Positions 9,900 to 19,724 are shown, counted from the stretch's first letter. The stretch: 32,694 nt of DNA from Rubrobacter sp. (GCA_016781705.1 JADDPV010000167.1:1-32694), one strand, 5' to 3'. Numbers and translations: made by a program. The notes: generated by a model not told the origin, from the sequence alone.

Positions 9900-11159
9900 T
9901 TGAGCGAAAACAACGTCAGGAGGAAGGACCTCCCCGGGGGTTTGCGGATCTTCAGCGAGCCTTTAGCGGAGGCGACGAGCGTCAGTTTGGGTCTCTGGAT
10001 CCGCGCCGGCAGCCGCGACGAGAAGGACGAGGTCGCCGGCATAACCCACCTCATGGAGCACATGCTCTTCAAGGGCACCCCCTCGATGAACGCCCTCGGC
10101 ATCGCCGAAGCGTTCGAGGGCATCGGCGCCCAGGAAAACGCGGCGACCGGCGAGGAGTACACGGTTCTCTACGCCCGCTTTCTGCCCGAGCACCTCGAAC
10201 GCGCTTTGGACATCATGAGTGACATGGTGTTGAGGCCGACGCTCGTGGACCTAGAGCGCGAGCGGGAGGTCATCGTCGAGGAGATCAAGATGTACGAGGA
10301 CCGGCCGGACCAGATGTCCGACGAGTACCTCTCTTCCCTGATCTTCCACGGCGACCCTCTGGGCCGGCCTATCATCGGCTCCGCCGAAACCGTCCGCGGC
10401 GTGGACCACGACACCCTTCGGAGCTTCCACGGCAACACGTACACCGCCCCCAACATCTTCGTCGTGGGCGCGGGCAAGTTCGACCCCGAGGACTTCGAGC
10501 GCACGGTCGAGGAGAAGCTCTCCGACCTCCCGGAGGGGACGCCCTTCGAGCGCAACGGTCGCTTCTCGCGCCCCGAGAGTCGCTCGTTCTACAAGTTCAA
10601 GGAGACGGAGCAGTACCACGTGGCCCTGGGCGCCCTCGGGCTACCCGCGAAGAGCGAGGACCGCTACGCGATGAACGCGCTGAACAACGTTCTCGGGGGC
10701 GGGATGAGCAGCCGCCTCTTCCAGGAGGTGCGCGAGAAGCGTGGTCTGGCCTACGCCGTGTACTCTTACCACCAGGGCTACTCGGACGCTGGCGCCGTGA
10801 AGATGTACGTCGGCTCCACGATCGGCAACGTCACCGAGGCCATAGAGGTGATCGCCGAGCAGCTCGGCCGCGTGCGCGAAGAGCCCGTAACCGAGGAGGA
10901 GCTGCACCGCACCAAGGAGCAGCTCAAGAGTTCGACCATCCTCGCCCTGGAGAGCACCGCCGCGCGCATGACCCGCGTCGGCCGCAGCATCATAACCGGC
11001 GCCGAGCTCCTTACCCCAGAGGAGATCGCCAGCCGCATAGATGCCGTAACGGCAGAGGACATACAACGCCTCGCCAACGAGCACCTGAAACTGGAAGACA
11101 TGTACCTCGCCGCCATCGGCCCCAAGGAGCTAGACCTCGGCGAGAAGCTGGCAAGCTAG
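9900..11159 (+). CDS. M16 family zinc peptidase
   Basis: GITHLMEHMLFKGT (HxxEH), Y-rich and GGGMSSRLFQEVREKRGLAYAVYS motifs; TTG start. Confidence 0.93.
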   Translation: MSENNVRRKDLPGGLRIFSEPLAEATSVSLGLWIRAGSRDEKDEVAGITHLMEHMLFKGTPSMNALGIAEAFEGIGAQENAATGEEYTVLYARFLPEHLERALDIMSDMVLRPTLVDLEREREVIVEEIKMYEDRPDQMSDEYLSSLIFHGDPLGRPIIGSAETVRGVDHDTLRSFHGNTYTAPNIFVVGAGKFDPEDFERTVEEKLSDLPEGTPFERNGRFSRPESRSFYKFKETEQYHVALGALGLPAKSEDRYAMNALNNVLGGGMSSRLFQEVREKRGLAYAVYSYHQGYSDAGAVKMYVGSTIGNVTEAIEVIAEQLGRVREEPVTEEELHRTKEQLKSSTILALESTAARMTRVGRSIITGAELLTPEEIASRIDAVTAEDIQRLANEHLKLEDMYLAAIGPKELDLGEKLAS

Positions 11160-11178
11160 AAAGCTCTGTTCGACTAAT

Positions 11179-11231
11179 CAGTCAGGTCGGCCTGTCAGCA
11201 AGAACAAGAAGCTGACAGGCCGACCTGACTG
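11179..11231 (+). repeat. Perfect 21-bp inverted repeat upstream of rnj
   Basis: CAGTCAGGTCGGCCTGTCAGC (11179-11199), 11-nt loop AAGAACAAGAA, GCTGACAGGCCGACCTGACTG (11211-11231); no T-run follows. Confidence 0.9.
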
Positions 11232-11263
11232 GAGTGCTCTAATCAAGGAGGTAATCCGAAACG

Positions 11264-12928
11264 TTGGATAACAAAACCCTACAAGTCGTCCCGCTGGGAG
11301 GGCTGGGGGAGATCGGCAAGAACATGACCGCCGTGAGGCAGGTGGGCGGCATCATCCTCGTGGACGCGGGCCTCGCCTTCCCGGACGAGGAGATGCCCGG
11401 CATCGACCTCGTGCTACCGGACTTCTCTTACCTCAGAGAGCACCGCGACGAGCTTCGCGGCATCGTCCTGACGCACGGCCACGAAGATCACGTCGGCGCA
11501 CTCCCCTACCTCTTGCGCGAGTTCGAGAGCGTGCCTGTTTACGGGACGCGGCTTACGCTGGGGCTCGTGCGGCCCAAGCTCGCCGAGGCTGGCATCAAGA
11601 ACGCCAAGCTGCGCGAGGTCGAGGCGGGCGACACGACGAAGATAGGCTCGTTCGGCGCCGAGTTCATCAACGTCAACCACTCCATCCCCGATGCGGTCGC
11701 CGTCTCCTTGAGGACGAACGCCGGCATCGTCGTCTTCTCCGGCGACTACAAGGTAGACTTCACGCCCATCGAGGGCGAGCCGATGGACCTCAATCGCTAC
11801 GCGGCCCTCGGGAACGAGGGCGTGCTTGCCTACTTCGGCGACTCGACCAACTCCGAGCGTCCCGGCTACGTGCCCAGCGAGCGCATAGTCGCCGAGACCT
11901 TTGACGAGGTCTTCGAGAAGGCCGAGGGGCGCATCATCGTCGCGTCGTTCGCCTCGCACATACATCGCGTTAGCCAGGTCGTCGATGCCGCCAAGAGGCA
12001 CAACAGGCTCGTGGGGGTGACGGGCAGGAGCATGATCCGCAACGTCCAGATCGCACGCGATCTGGGCTACCTGGACCTGCCCCAGGCGATGTACGTGGAC
12101 CAGCGTGACGTGAACCGGGTGCCCGATTCGGACATCGTCGTGCTCACGACGGGCTCCCAGGGCGAACCTTTAGCGGCTCTCAGCCGCATCGCCGCCGGGA
12201 CGCACCGGACCATCGAGATCGGGGAGGGGGACGTAGTCGTCATCTCGGCGCACCCGATCCCGGGCAACGAGCGCGGCGTCTCGCGCACCATCAACAACCT
12301 GATGAAGCGCGGCGCGGAGGTCCTGTACACCCCGCTGCGCGCGGTCCACGTCTCCGGGCACGCGGCGCAGGAGGAGCAGAAGCTCGTCCTCTCGCTGCTG
12401 AAACCGAAGTTCCTCGTGCCGGTACACGGCGAGTTCAGGATGCTCAAGCACCACGCCGAGACGGCCAGGAGCTTGGGTATCCCGGAGGAGAATATCTTCG
12501 TGCTGGAGAACGGCGCGGGGGTGGAGTTCGATGCGGCCGGGGAGGCGCGGAGGCTCGAACCAGTCTCGTCCGGGGCGTTCCTCGTGGACGGCGGGGGCGT
12601 GGCGGATGCGTCCGAGGCGATCATGCGCGAGCGCCAGCAGCTCTCCGAGGAGGGGATGTTCATCGTCATCGCGCGCGTGGACGCTCGCAGCGGAGAGCTT
12701 CACGGGACGCCGGACGTGATCAGCCGCGGCTTCATGGACCCGCAATCCCAGAACGGCCTCGTGGACGACTCCGTCGGCGTGGTGACGAAAACCCTCCAAC
12801 GCACCGCGAAGAGGCGCGTCACGGACTGGGGCGAGTTGAAGAAGGAGATCCGCAAGGACCTCGCGGCCTTTCTCTCCCAGAAGACGCGCAAGCGCCCGAT
12901 CATCCTCCCCCTAATCGTCGAGGTCTAG
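11264..12928 (+). CDS. rnj: Ribonuclease J
   Basis: 554 aa; LTHGHEDHVGALPYLL metallo-beta-lactamase motif, SGDYKVD, HVSGHA; SD AAGGAGGT (11245-11252) before TTG. Confidence 0.96.
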   Translation: MDNKTLQVVPLGGLGEIGKNMTAVRQVGGIILVDAGLAFPDEEMPGIDLVLPDFSYLREHRDELRGIVLTHGHEDHVGALPYLLREFESVPVYGTRLTLGLVRPKLAEAGIKNAKLREVEAGDTTKIGSFGAEFINVNHSIPDAVAVSLRTNAGIVVFSGDYKVDFTPIEGEPMDLNRYAALGNEGVLAYFGDSTNSERPGYVPSERIVAETFDEVFEKAEGRIIVASFASHIHRVSQVVDAAKRHNRLVGVTGRSMIRNVQIARDLGYLDLPQAMYVDQRDVNRVPDSDIVVLTTGSQGEPLAALSRIAAGTHRTIEIGEGDVVVISAHPIPGNERGVSRTINNLMKRGAEVLYTPLRAVHVSGHAAQEEQKLVLSLLKPKFLVPVHGEFRMLKHHAETARSLGIPEENIFVLENGAGVEFDAAGEARRLEPVSSGAFLVDGGGVADASEAIMRERQQLSEEGMFIVIARVDARSGELHGTPDVISRGFMDPQSQNGLVDDSVGVVTKTLQRTAKRRVTDWGELKKEIRKDLAAFLSQKTRKRPIILPLIVEV

Positions 12929-12982
12929 AGGCTATCCCCACACCACATCTCGTGCCCGCCGCTCCGGGCACACCCCGTGCGC

Positions 12983-12988
12983 TAGACT
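12983..12988 (+). promoter_or_regulatory. Candidate -10 (TAGACT) for a leaderless ftsK transcript
   Basis: TAGACT ends 7 nt before the ftsK ATG; no SD between; no clear -35. Confidence 0.35.
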
Positions 12989-12995
12989 GACCGCC

Positions 12996-15371
12996 ATGGC
13001 GACGAACAAACGAACCGCCCAAAGGCCCGGCGGCAAGTCTTCCGGCAGGGCCTCTGGCAAAGCGTCCGGCGCGAAAAAACGACGCCAGTCGAGCGCAAGG
13101 AAGGACGCGGCCTCCCGCGGGATCTTCTCCCGGGAGGCGGCGGGCGTCGTGTTCCTGGTCGCCGGCGTCTTCTTCACGGTGGCGTTCCTCACGGGCCGGG
13201 GCGCTACTCTAGGCGAATGGGGTCTCGCGGTCGCAACACGCGCCTTCGGCGTCGCCGGTATGGCGCTCGCGCCGCTCGCTGCGCTCGCCGGGGCGCTGCT
13301 CCTGGCGGGACGCCTCTCGCGGGCGAGAACGGCGGGAGCCGCGCTCCTCTTGATCGCCCTCTCCACCACGCTCGCGGCGACCCCGCCGGAGGCTTTGCGC
13401 TTCGAGGAGAGCGTCTACCCGGGGCGCGGCGGGCTTGCGGGGAGCGGCCTCTATACCCTCCTGGACTCCGTGGGGGGACCGGTCGGGGCGGTCCTCACGC
13501 TCGTTGCTGCCTACGCCGCCGGCCTCTCGCTCCTTACCGGCATCGCACCCGGCGTCGCCCTGCAAACGACCGGCGCCGTCACCCGCACCCTGTACTCCGG
13601 GTTGCGAAACGCCCTCGACGAGAACCTGCACAAACTGCGCGAGAGGCGCCGCCGCAAAGAAACACCAAGGAGTCGTCGCGCGGAGAAGCGGCAGGCTCCC
13701 CTTCGGTTACCGAAGGTTTCTCTGGAGGAGAGCCCCCCGGAGGAGAGTTCGAACCTCGACATCGAGCTGGATAATGCCGAGAAATCGCCGCTCGATTTTT
13801 CGGAGGAGCAAGAGACCGACGAAGAGGCGTTCGAAGTCGTACTGCCGGAGAGGCGGGAGGTTCTGGAGGCTGGGGGCGAGGGGCAGGAGGCCGAGCCCGG
13901 GGAGTACGTAGCGCCCCCGATGTCGCTCCTCAGGCGGGGCAGCGGCGACCCCGAGCACGACGCTGAGGGAACGAGCAAGCGGCTCACCAGGGCGCTCGCG
14001 GAGCTCGGCGTGGAGGCGCACATCGTGCGGGCCGTCGTCGGCCCGCGCGTGACGCGCTACGAGCTCAGGCTCGGCAGCGGCGTCAAGGTCGGCAAGGTCA
14101 GGAACCTGCAGCAGGACATAGCCTACGCTCTAGCGGCGACGGAGGTCCGCATCCTCGCGCCCATCCCCGGCAAGAGCGCCGTGGGCGTCGAGGTGCCGAA
14201 CACACGCCCGGCGGTGGTAACCCTCGGAGACGTCTTCGAGGAGTACCCCGCGGGCAACGACTGGAGCCTCCCCGTGGGCCTCGGCAAGGACATTTCCGGG
14301 CGGGCGGTCTTCTTCGACCTCGCCGAGATGCCGCACCTTCTCGTCGCCGGCACCACCGGGGCCGGCAAGAGCGTCATGCTCAACGGCCTCCTCACCTCGC
14401 TCCTGCTCACCACCGACCCCCGGCGGGTCAAGATGGTGCTCGTGGACCCCAAGAGGGTCGAGCTCTCGCAGTTCGGCCGCGTGCCGCACCTCATCACCCC
14501 GGTCGTCACCGACGTGAAGAAGGCGGCGAACGCGCTCTCGTGGGCGGTGGCCGAGATGGAGCGGCGCTACGAGGTTCTGGAGAAGCACGGGGTGCGTTCG
14601 CTAGACGGGTACAACGAGGCGCGGGCGGAGAGGCCGATCCCATACGTCGTCGTCGTTATAGACGAGTTGGCCGATTTGATGATGACGGCGGCGGCGAAGG
14701 TAGAGGACGCGGTCATAAGGCTAGCGCAGAAAGCGCGCGCGGTGGGCATACACCTCGTGGTGGCGACGCAAAGGCCCAGCGTGGACGTGATCACCGGCAT
14801 GATCAAGGCCAACGTCCCCTCCCGCATCGCCTTCGCCGTCTCCAGCCAGGTGGACAGCCGCGTGATCCTGGATACCGTCGGCGCCGAGGCCCTCCTGGGC
14901 CGCGGCGACATGCTCTTCAAGGCGGTCACCGCCCTGCGCCCCTCGCGCGTCCAGGGCGCCTACATCTCCGAAGCCGAGGTCGAGCGCGTCGTGTCAGCCG
15001 CCGCTGAGGCCGCCTCCGCACGAATAGGCGCCGCCCCGACCTTCGTCGAGGAGGTGACGGAGGGCAAGAAGGAAGAGGAGGAGAACGGGGAGCCCGAGGA
15101 CGAGCTGCTCGCGGAGGCGGCGAGCTTCGTGGTCATGACCCAGCAGGCGTCGGTGAGCGCGGTTCAGCGGCGCTTCAGGGTCGGCTACTCGCGCGCGGGC
15201 CGCATCGTGGACGCCCTCGAACGTAAGGGCGTGGTCGGTCCCCATGAGGGCTCGAAAACCCGCTCTGTCGTCGCCACCGAGCTGGACCTCGTCCGCATCT
15301 TCGACAATGACCAGCGTGGCAGCCAGGACGGAGAAGGCACGGCCAACGCGACCGGCGAAAGCCCCTTCTAG
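12996..15371 (+). CDS. ftsK: DNA translocase FtsK/SpoIIIE
   Basis: 791 aa; N-terminal hydrophobic segments, Walker A HLLVAGTTGAGKSVMLNGLL, VVVIDELADLMM, C-terminal winged-helix gamma domain. Confidence 0.96.
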   Translation: MATNKRTAQRPGGKSSGRASGKASGAKKRRQSSARKDAASRGIFSREAAGVVFLVAGVFFTVAFLTGRGATLGEWGLAVATRAFGVAGMALAPLAALAGALLLAGRLSRARTAGAALLLIALSTTLAATPPEALRFEESVYPGRGGLAGSGLYTLLDSVGGPVGAVLTLVAAYAAGLSLLTGIAPGVALQTTGAVTRTLYSGLRNALDENLHKLRERRRRKETPRSRRAEKRQAPLRLPKVSLEESPPEESSNLDIELDNAEKSPLDFSEEQETDEEAFEVVLPERREVLEAGGEGQEAEPGEYVAPPMSLLRRGSGDPEHDAEGTSKRLTRALAELGVEAHIVRAVVGPRVTRYELRLGSGVKVGKVRNLQQDIAYALAATEVRILAPIPGKSAVGVEVPNTRPAVVTLGDVFEEYPAGNDWSLPVGLGKDISGRAVFFDLAEMPHLLVAGTTGAGKSVMLNGLLTSLLLTTDPRRVKMVLVDPKRVELSQFGRVPHLITPVVTDVKKAANALSWAVAEMERRYEVLEKHGVRSLDGYNEARAERPIPYVVVVIDELADLMMTAAAKVEDAVIRLAQKARAVGIHLVVATQRPSVDVITGMIKANVPSRIAFAVSSQVDSRVILDTVGAEALLGRGDMLFKAVTALRPSRVQGAYISEAEVERVVSAAAEAASARIGAAPTFVEEVTEGKKEEEENGEPEDELLAEAASFVVMTQQASVSAVQRRFRVGYSRAGRIVDALERKGVVGPHEGSKTRSVVATELDLVRIFDNDQRGSQDGEGTANATGESPF

Positions 15372-15453
15372 GCCCCAGCGAAGCCCCCGGAAAATCCCTT
15401 TTCGGGCTCCCGGTGAGGCGAGGATTTGTCGCTTCTGTGGTAGGCTCTCGGAC

Positions 15454-16314
15454 GTGGACGGCGGGGTCGAAAACGGGCGGGGCGACGCGCCGATAGGGGC
15501 TGTTCTGGAGCAGGCTCGCAAGGAGCGAGGCCTCTCTCTGCGCGACGTCGAGGACGCCACCAAGATCCGGACACGTTACCTCGATGGCCTGGAGCGCGAG
15601 GACTTCTCTGTGTTGCCGGACGCGGTCTACGTCCAGGGCTTTCTCAAGGCCTACGCGAACTTCCTCGGCCTCGACGGCGAGGAGCTCGTCCGGGAGCTAA
15701 AGGCTCGCCGGTGGCCGCGTCGTGAGCGCCAGATCAACCACGAGTGGCCCCGGCACAGCGAGTTCTTCGAGAAGCCGCTCGCCAACCCCGGCGGCCTGGC
15801 CGGCGCCGAGCGGCGCAGGGTCTCCGGGACGGCCGTCCTCACCGTGGTGCTCGCCATCCTCGTACTCGCGGCGGTCATCGGCTTCCTTTACCTGATCGGC
15901 TCCCGCGCCGCCGGCGGCCCCGAAGCTCCCGAGAACCCGCCCGCGCGGGCCAACAGGTCCGAGCAGCCGGAGACACCCGAGCCCGCGGACCCGCCCCGAG
16001 AGCAGAACGAAGCCCCCGCCCGGGAAGAGCCCCGCGAGTCGGCCCCGTCCTCCGAGGAGCCCGCCGCCGAGACGGTCAGCGTTACGGTGAAGGTCCTCGG
16101 TAGCCCCTCGGGTCTGACCATAAGCGCCGACGGGGAGGTCGTCTCGGACGTGTTCGCGCAACCCGGCTTCTCCCAGACCTTCGAAGCCGAAGACGTGGTC
16201 CAGGTTTCGACCGCGAACGCCGGCGCCGTCGAGGTGGAGGTCAACGGCCGCAATCTGGGGCGCCTCGGATCCTACGGTCAGCCCCTGACCCGGGACTTCA
16301 CGCCGGACTCCTAG
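15454..16314 (+). CDS. RodZ-like protein: N-terminal HTH, one TM segment, C-terminal DUF4115-like domain
   Basis: GAVLEQARKERGLSLRDVEDATKIRTRYLDGLEREDF...YVQGFLKAYANFLGLD; GTG 15454 is the likely start; TM VVLAILVLAAVIGFLYLIG. Confidence 0.85.
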   Translation: MDGGVENGRGDAPIGAVLEQARKERGLSLRDVEDATKIRTRYLDGLEREDFSVLPDAVYVQGFLKAYANFLGLDGEELVRELKARRWPRRERQINHEWPRHSEFFEKPLANPGGLAGAERRRVSGTAVLTVVLAILVLAAVIGFLYLIGSRAAGGPEAPENPPARANRSEQPETPEPADPPREQNEAPAREEPRESAPSSEEPAAETVSVTVKVLGSPSGLTISADGEVVSDVFAQPGFSQTFEAEDVVQVSTANAGAVEVEVNGRNLGRLGSYGQPLTRDFTPDS

Positions 16315-16329
16315 AGAAAGTATTCCGTC

Positions 16330-16358
16330 TTGGGAGGGTCCGCGGTCTGCAGTATAAT
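16330..16358 (+). promoter_or_regulatory. recA promoter
   Basis: TTGGGA (16330-16335), 17-nt spacer, TATAAT (16353-16358). Confidence 0.6.
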
Positions 16359-16420
16359 TCTCTTGCCTTAAGCAAGAATCAGCGCGAGCCATTAGCGCGA
16401 GCCGTTTTTGGGAGGATACG

Positions 16421-17467
16421 TTGGATAAGACCAAGGCGATAGGCGCCGCCGTCTCGCAGATAGAGAAGTCGTTCGGCAAGGGTTCGATCATGCGCATGGG
16501 CGACCGGGGCGTGCAGAGGATCCCCTCCATCTCCACCGGCGCCCTGGCCCTCGACCTCGCCCTGGGGGTCGGCGGCGTGCCCCGGGGCCGCATCGTCGAG
16601 ATCTACGGACCCGAGTCGAGCGGCAAGACCACCCTCGCCTTGCACGTCATCGCCGAGGCCCAAAAGGCCGGCGGCCTCGCCGCGTTCATAGACGCCGAGC
16701 ACGCCATCGACCCTGCCTACGCCGAAAAGATAGGCGTGGACCTCGAGAACCTCTACTTCTCCCAGCCCGACAACGGCGAGCAGGCCCTCGAAATCGCCGA
16801 CATCCTCGTCCGCTCTGGCACCCTCGACGTGGTCGTCGTGGACTCCGTCGCCGCGCTCGTGCCTAGAGCTGAAATAGAGGGTGAGATGGGCGACTCGCAC
16901 GTCGGGCTTCAGGCTCGACTGATGAGTCAGGCTTTGAGGAAGCTGTCGGGGTCGCTCAGCCGGTCGGGGACGACGGCGATCTTCATCAACCAGTTGCGGG
17001 AGAAGATAGGGGTTATGTTCGGCTCACCGGAGACGACGCCGGGTGGGCGTGCTCTGAAGTTCTACTCCAGCGTGCGGTTGGACGTGCGCCGGATCGGGGC
17101 GCTCAAGGCGGGCAACGAGACTGTTGGGAACCAGACGAAGGTGACGGTGCGCAAGAACAAGGTGGCCCCGCCGTTCAAGGAGGTGTTCTTCGACATCATG
17201 TACGGCGAGGGCATCTCCAAAGAGGGGAGCATCCTGGACATCGGGATCGCGCACGGCGTCGTCCAGAAGTCCGGCGCGTGGTTCGCCTACGGCGACGAGA
17301 GGCTCGGCCAGGGCCGCGAGAACGCCAAGCAGTTCCTCAAGGACAACGACGCGGTGCGCGAGCGAATCCTGGACGAGATCCACGACGAGCTCGGCCTGGA
17401 GCGTGCCTCGAACGCCTCCGAGGCGGACGGCCAGGGCGCCGGGGGGCCGGACGAGCGGCCGTTCTAG
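16421..17467 (+). CDS. recA: Recombinase RecA
   Basis: [71 protein letters not shown] before TTG. Confidence 0.99.
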   Translation: MDKTKAIGAAVSQIEKSFGKGSIMRMGDRGVQRIPSISTGALALDLALGVGGVPRGRIVEIYGPESSGKTTLALHVIAEAQKAGGLAAFIDAEHAIDPAYAEKIGVDLENLYFSQPDNGEQALEIADILVRSGTLDVVVVDSVAALVPRAEIEGEMGDSHVGLQARLMSQALRKLSGSLSRSGTTAIFINQLREKIGVMFGSPETTPGGRALKFYSSVRLDVRRIGALKAGNETVGNQTKVTVRKNKVAPPFKEVFFDIMYGEGISKEGSILDIGIAHGVVQKSGAWFAYGDERLGQGRENAKQFLKDNDAVRERILDEIHDELGLERASNASEADGQGAGGPDERPF

Positions 17468-17488
17468 CCTCAAGGCTCAGCCCCCGGT

Positions 17489-18112
17489 ATGCCCGAGGTG
17501 ACCCGGCTCGTCGAGCGGCGGGGCAGGGCGAAGGTCTTTCTGGACGGCGAGTTCTGGGCCGAGCTCGACGCGTCGGTCGCGGCGGAGCACGGGCTCTCGG
17601 AGGGCGCGGCCTTCACCGAGGAGGAGCTTGGCGCGGCGCGCGCCGCCGGGGAGCGGCCGCTGGCGATGGAGCGGGCGCTGCACGTCCTCGGCTACCGGGC
17701 ACGCTCGGAGGACGAGATGCGGGCCCGGCTCGCGCGGGCCGGCTACGCCGCAGAGACGGTCGCGGGTGTGATCTCGCGCCTCCGGGAGATCGGCTATCTC
17801 GACGACGAGGAGTTTGCCAGGAACGCGGCGCGGGTGAAGGCGCGTAGCAGGTACGGGCCGCGCAGGATCTACGGCGACCTCAGGAAGAAGGGCGTGGGGG
17901 AGGGCCTCGCCCGCGAGGCCGCGGAAGCGCAGTTCTCTGGAGATTCGGAGCTTTCGGCGGCGCAATCGGTCGCCGACCGGCGGTATAATACGCACGAGAG
18001 GTCCGACGCGGTGGCGCGTCGGGTCTACGGTTTCCTGGCGCGCCGGGGCTACTCGGCGGAGGTGTGCGCCGAGGTAGCGAAGGCGTACCGTCCCCGGGGA
18101 ACCGGCCAATAA
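17489..18112 (+). CDS. recX: Regulatory protein RecX
   Basis: ALHVLGYRARSEDEMRARLARAGY, LREIGYLDDEEFARN, SRYGPRRIYGDLRKKGV; directly after recA. Confidence 0.93.
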   Translation: MPEVTRLVERRGRAKVFLDGEFWAELDASVAAEHGLSEGAAFTEEELGAARAAGERPLAMERALHVLGYRARSEDEMRARLARAGYAAETVAGVISRLREIGYLDDEEFARNAARVKARSRYGPRRIYGDLRKKGVGEGLAREAAEAQFSGDSELSAAQSVADRRYNTHERSDAVARRVYGFLARRGYSAEVCAEVAKAYRPRGTGQ

Positions 18113-18125
18113 AGGAGAACCGCTC

Positions 18126-18153
18126 CGGCCGCGCCTAGAGGGCGGCCGTTTTT
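18126..18153 (+). terminator. Hairpin plus U-tract between recX and rny
   Basis: CGGCCGC (18126-18132)/GCGGCCG (18142-18148) followed by TTTTT (18149-18153); the rny SD GGAGG follows immediately. Confidence 0.6.
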
Positions 18154-18168
18154 GGAGGAAAACCCAAG

Positions 18169-19713
18169 ATGAACGTTTTGTTGCTGATCCTCGGCGCCGT
18201 CGCCGGTCTCGCCGCGGGCGCCGCCGTGGGATATTTCGTCTGCAAGTCCAGGTTGGAGGGGCGCCAGGCCGATGCCCGCGCCGACGCCCGCGCAATCGTC
18301 GAGGACGCCGAACGCCAGGCGCAGACCGCCCGGCGCGAGGCCGAGCTGGCCGCCAAAGAGGCCGCCATAAAGGCCAAAGACGAGGCCGAGGCCGAGATCC
18401 GGGCCCGCCGCGCCGAGCTCGCCCGCGTCGAGCAACGCCTCGACAACCGCGACGCCGCCCTCGACCGCCGAGACTCCGAACTCGACGAGGAGCGCCGCTC
18501 CTTGAGTCGCCGCGACGAGGCCCTGAAGGCCCGCGCCTCCGAGCTCGACGCGCGTGAGGCCGAGCAGATCAAAGCTCTGGAAGAGGTTGCGGGGCTAACG
18601 AGGGCCGAGGCCGAGCGCCGCCTCTTCGATAACCTTGAGCTGGAGCTAGAGGACAGGCTCGGGCGCATGGTGCGGGATAGAACGTTCGAGGCCGAGGAGA
18701 AGGCGGACGCGGAGGCGCGTAGGATCACGGTGCTCACGATGGAGCGTCTCGCCTCCGACCTGACCGCGGACTCCACGGTGAAGGCGATAGCCCTGCCCTC
18801 GGACGACCTCAAGGGCCGGGTCATCGGGCGCGAGGGCCGCAACATCCGGGCCTTCGAGGCCGCGACCGGGGTGGACGTCATCATAGACGACACGCCCGAG
18901 ACGGTGATCATCTCGTGCTTCGACCCGGTCAGGCGCGAGACGGGGCGCTTGGCGATGGAGAGGCTCGTGCAGGATGGGCGCATCCACCCGGGGCGCATCG
19001 AGCAGATCGTCGCCAAGGCGAAAAAGGACGTGGAGAAGGAGATGAAGGCCGCCGGACGCCAGGCGCTCTACGACGCCAAGATACAGGGCGGGATGCACAG
19101 CGACTTGCTCAGGCTTCTCGGCGCGCTTAAGTACCGCACCTCCTACGGCCAGAACGTGCTCGCCCACTCCGTCGAGGTCACCAACCTCTGCGGCATGATG
19201 GCCCAGGAGCTCGGGGCGAACGTGAAAGTGGCACGCCGGGCGGCACTTTTGCACGACGTCGGCAAGGCGGTGGATCACGAGGTCGAGGGGACGCACGCCC
19301 TCATCGGCGGGCGCATGGCGAAGAAGGCCGGCGAGTCGGACGACGTGGTGCGGGGCATAAGCGCCCACCACCACGAGGTCGAGATGGAGACCGTCGAGGA
19401 CGTCCTGGTGGCGACCGCCGACGCCGTCTCCGCCTCCCGCCCCGGCGCCAGGCGCGAGACGACCGAGACGTACATCGAGCGGCTGCGCAGCCTGGAGGAC
19501 ATAGCCCTGAGCCACAGGGGCGTGGACAAGGCGTATGCCATCCAGGCGGGGCGCGAGGTCCGGGTGATGGTCCAGCCGAGCGAGGTGGACGACCGCATCG
19601 CCGCCAAGCTCGCCTTCGACATCTCCAAACAAATAGAGCACGACCTGGAGTACCCCGGCCAGATCAAGGTGACCGTGATCCGCGAGAGCCGCGCGACCGA
19701 GGTCGCCCGCTAA
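18169..19713 (+). CDS. rny: Ribonuclease Y
   Basis: N-terminal TM, long coiled coil, KH GRVIGREGRNIRAFEAATGVD, HD ALLHDVGKAVDHE. Confidence 0.97.
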   Translation: MNVLLLILGAVAGLAAGAAVGYFVCKSRLEGRQADARADARAIVEDAERQAQTARREAELAAKEAAIKAKDEAEAEIRARRAELARVEQRLDNRDAALDRRDSELDEERRSLSRRDEALKARASELDAREAEQIKALEEVAGLTRAEAERRLFDNLELELEDRLGRMVRDRTFEAEEKADAEARRITVLTMERLASDLTADSTVKAIALPSDDLKGRVIGREGRNIRAFEAATGVDVIIDDTPETVIISCFDPVRRETGRLAMERLVQDGRIHPGRIEQIVAKAKKDVEKEMKAAGRQALYDAKIQGGMHSDLLRLLGALKYRTSYGQNVLAHSVEVTNLCGMMAQELGANVKVARRAALLHDVGKAVDHEVEGTHALIGGRMAKKAGESDDVVRGISAHHHEVEMETVEDVLVATADAVSASRPGARRETTETYIERLRSLEDIALSHRGVDKAYAIQAGREVRVMVQPSEVDDRIAAKLAFDISKQIEHDLEYPGQIKVTVIRESRATEVAR

Positions 19714-19724
19714 GGAACCACTAA

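Noticed and set aside
12944-12970. GTGCCCG/CGGGCAC hairpin between rnj and ftsK as terminator
   Set aside because: 7-bp stem with no U-tract; too weak to call a terminator.
15244-15453. Upstream extension of the HTH/DUF4115 ORF into ftsK
   Set aside because: It overlaps ftsK by over 100 nt with a low-complexity translation; GTG 15454 gives a standard N-terminus.
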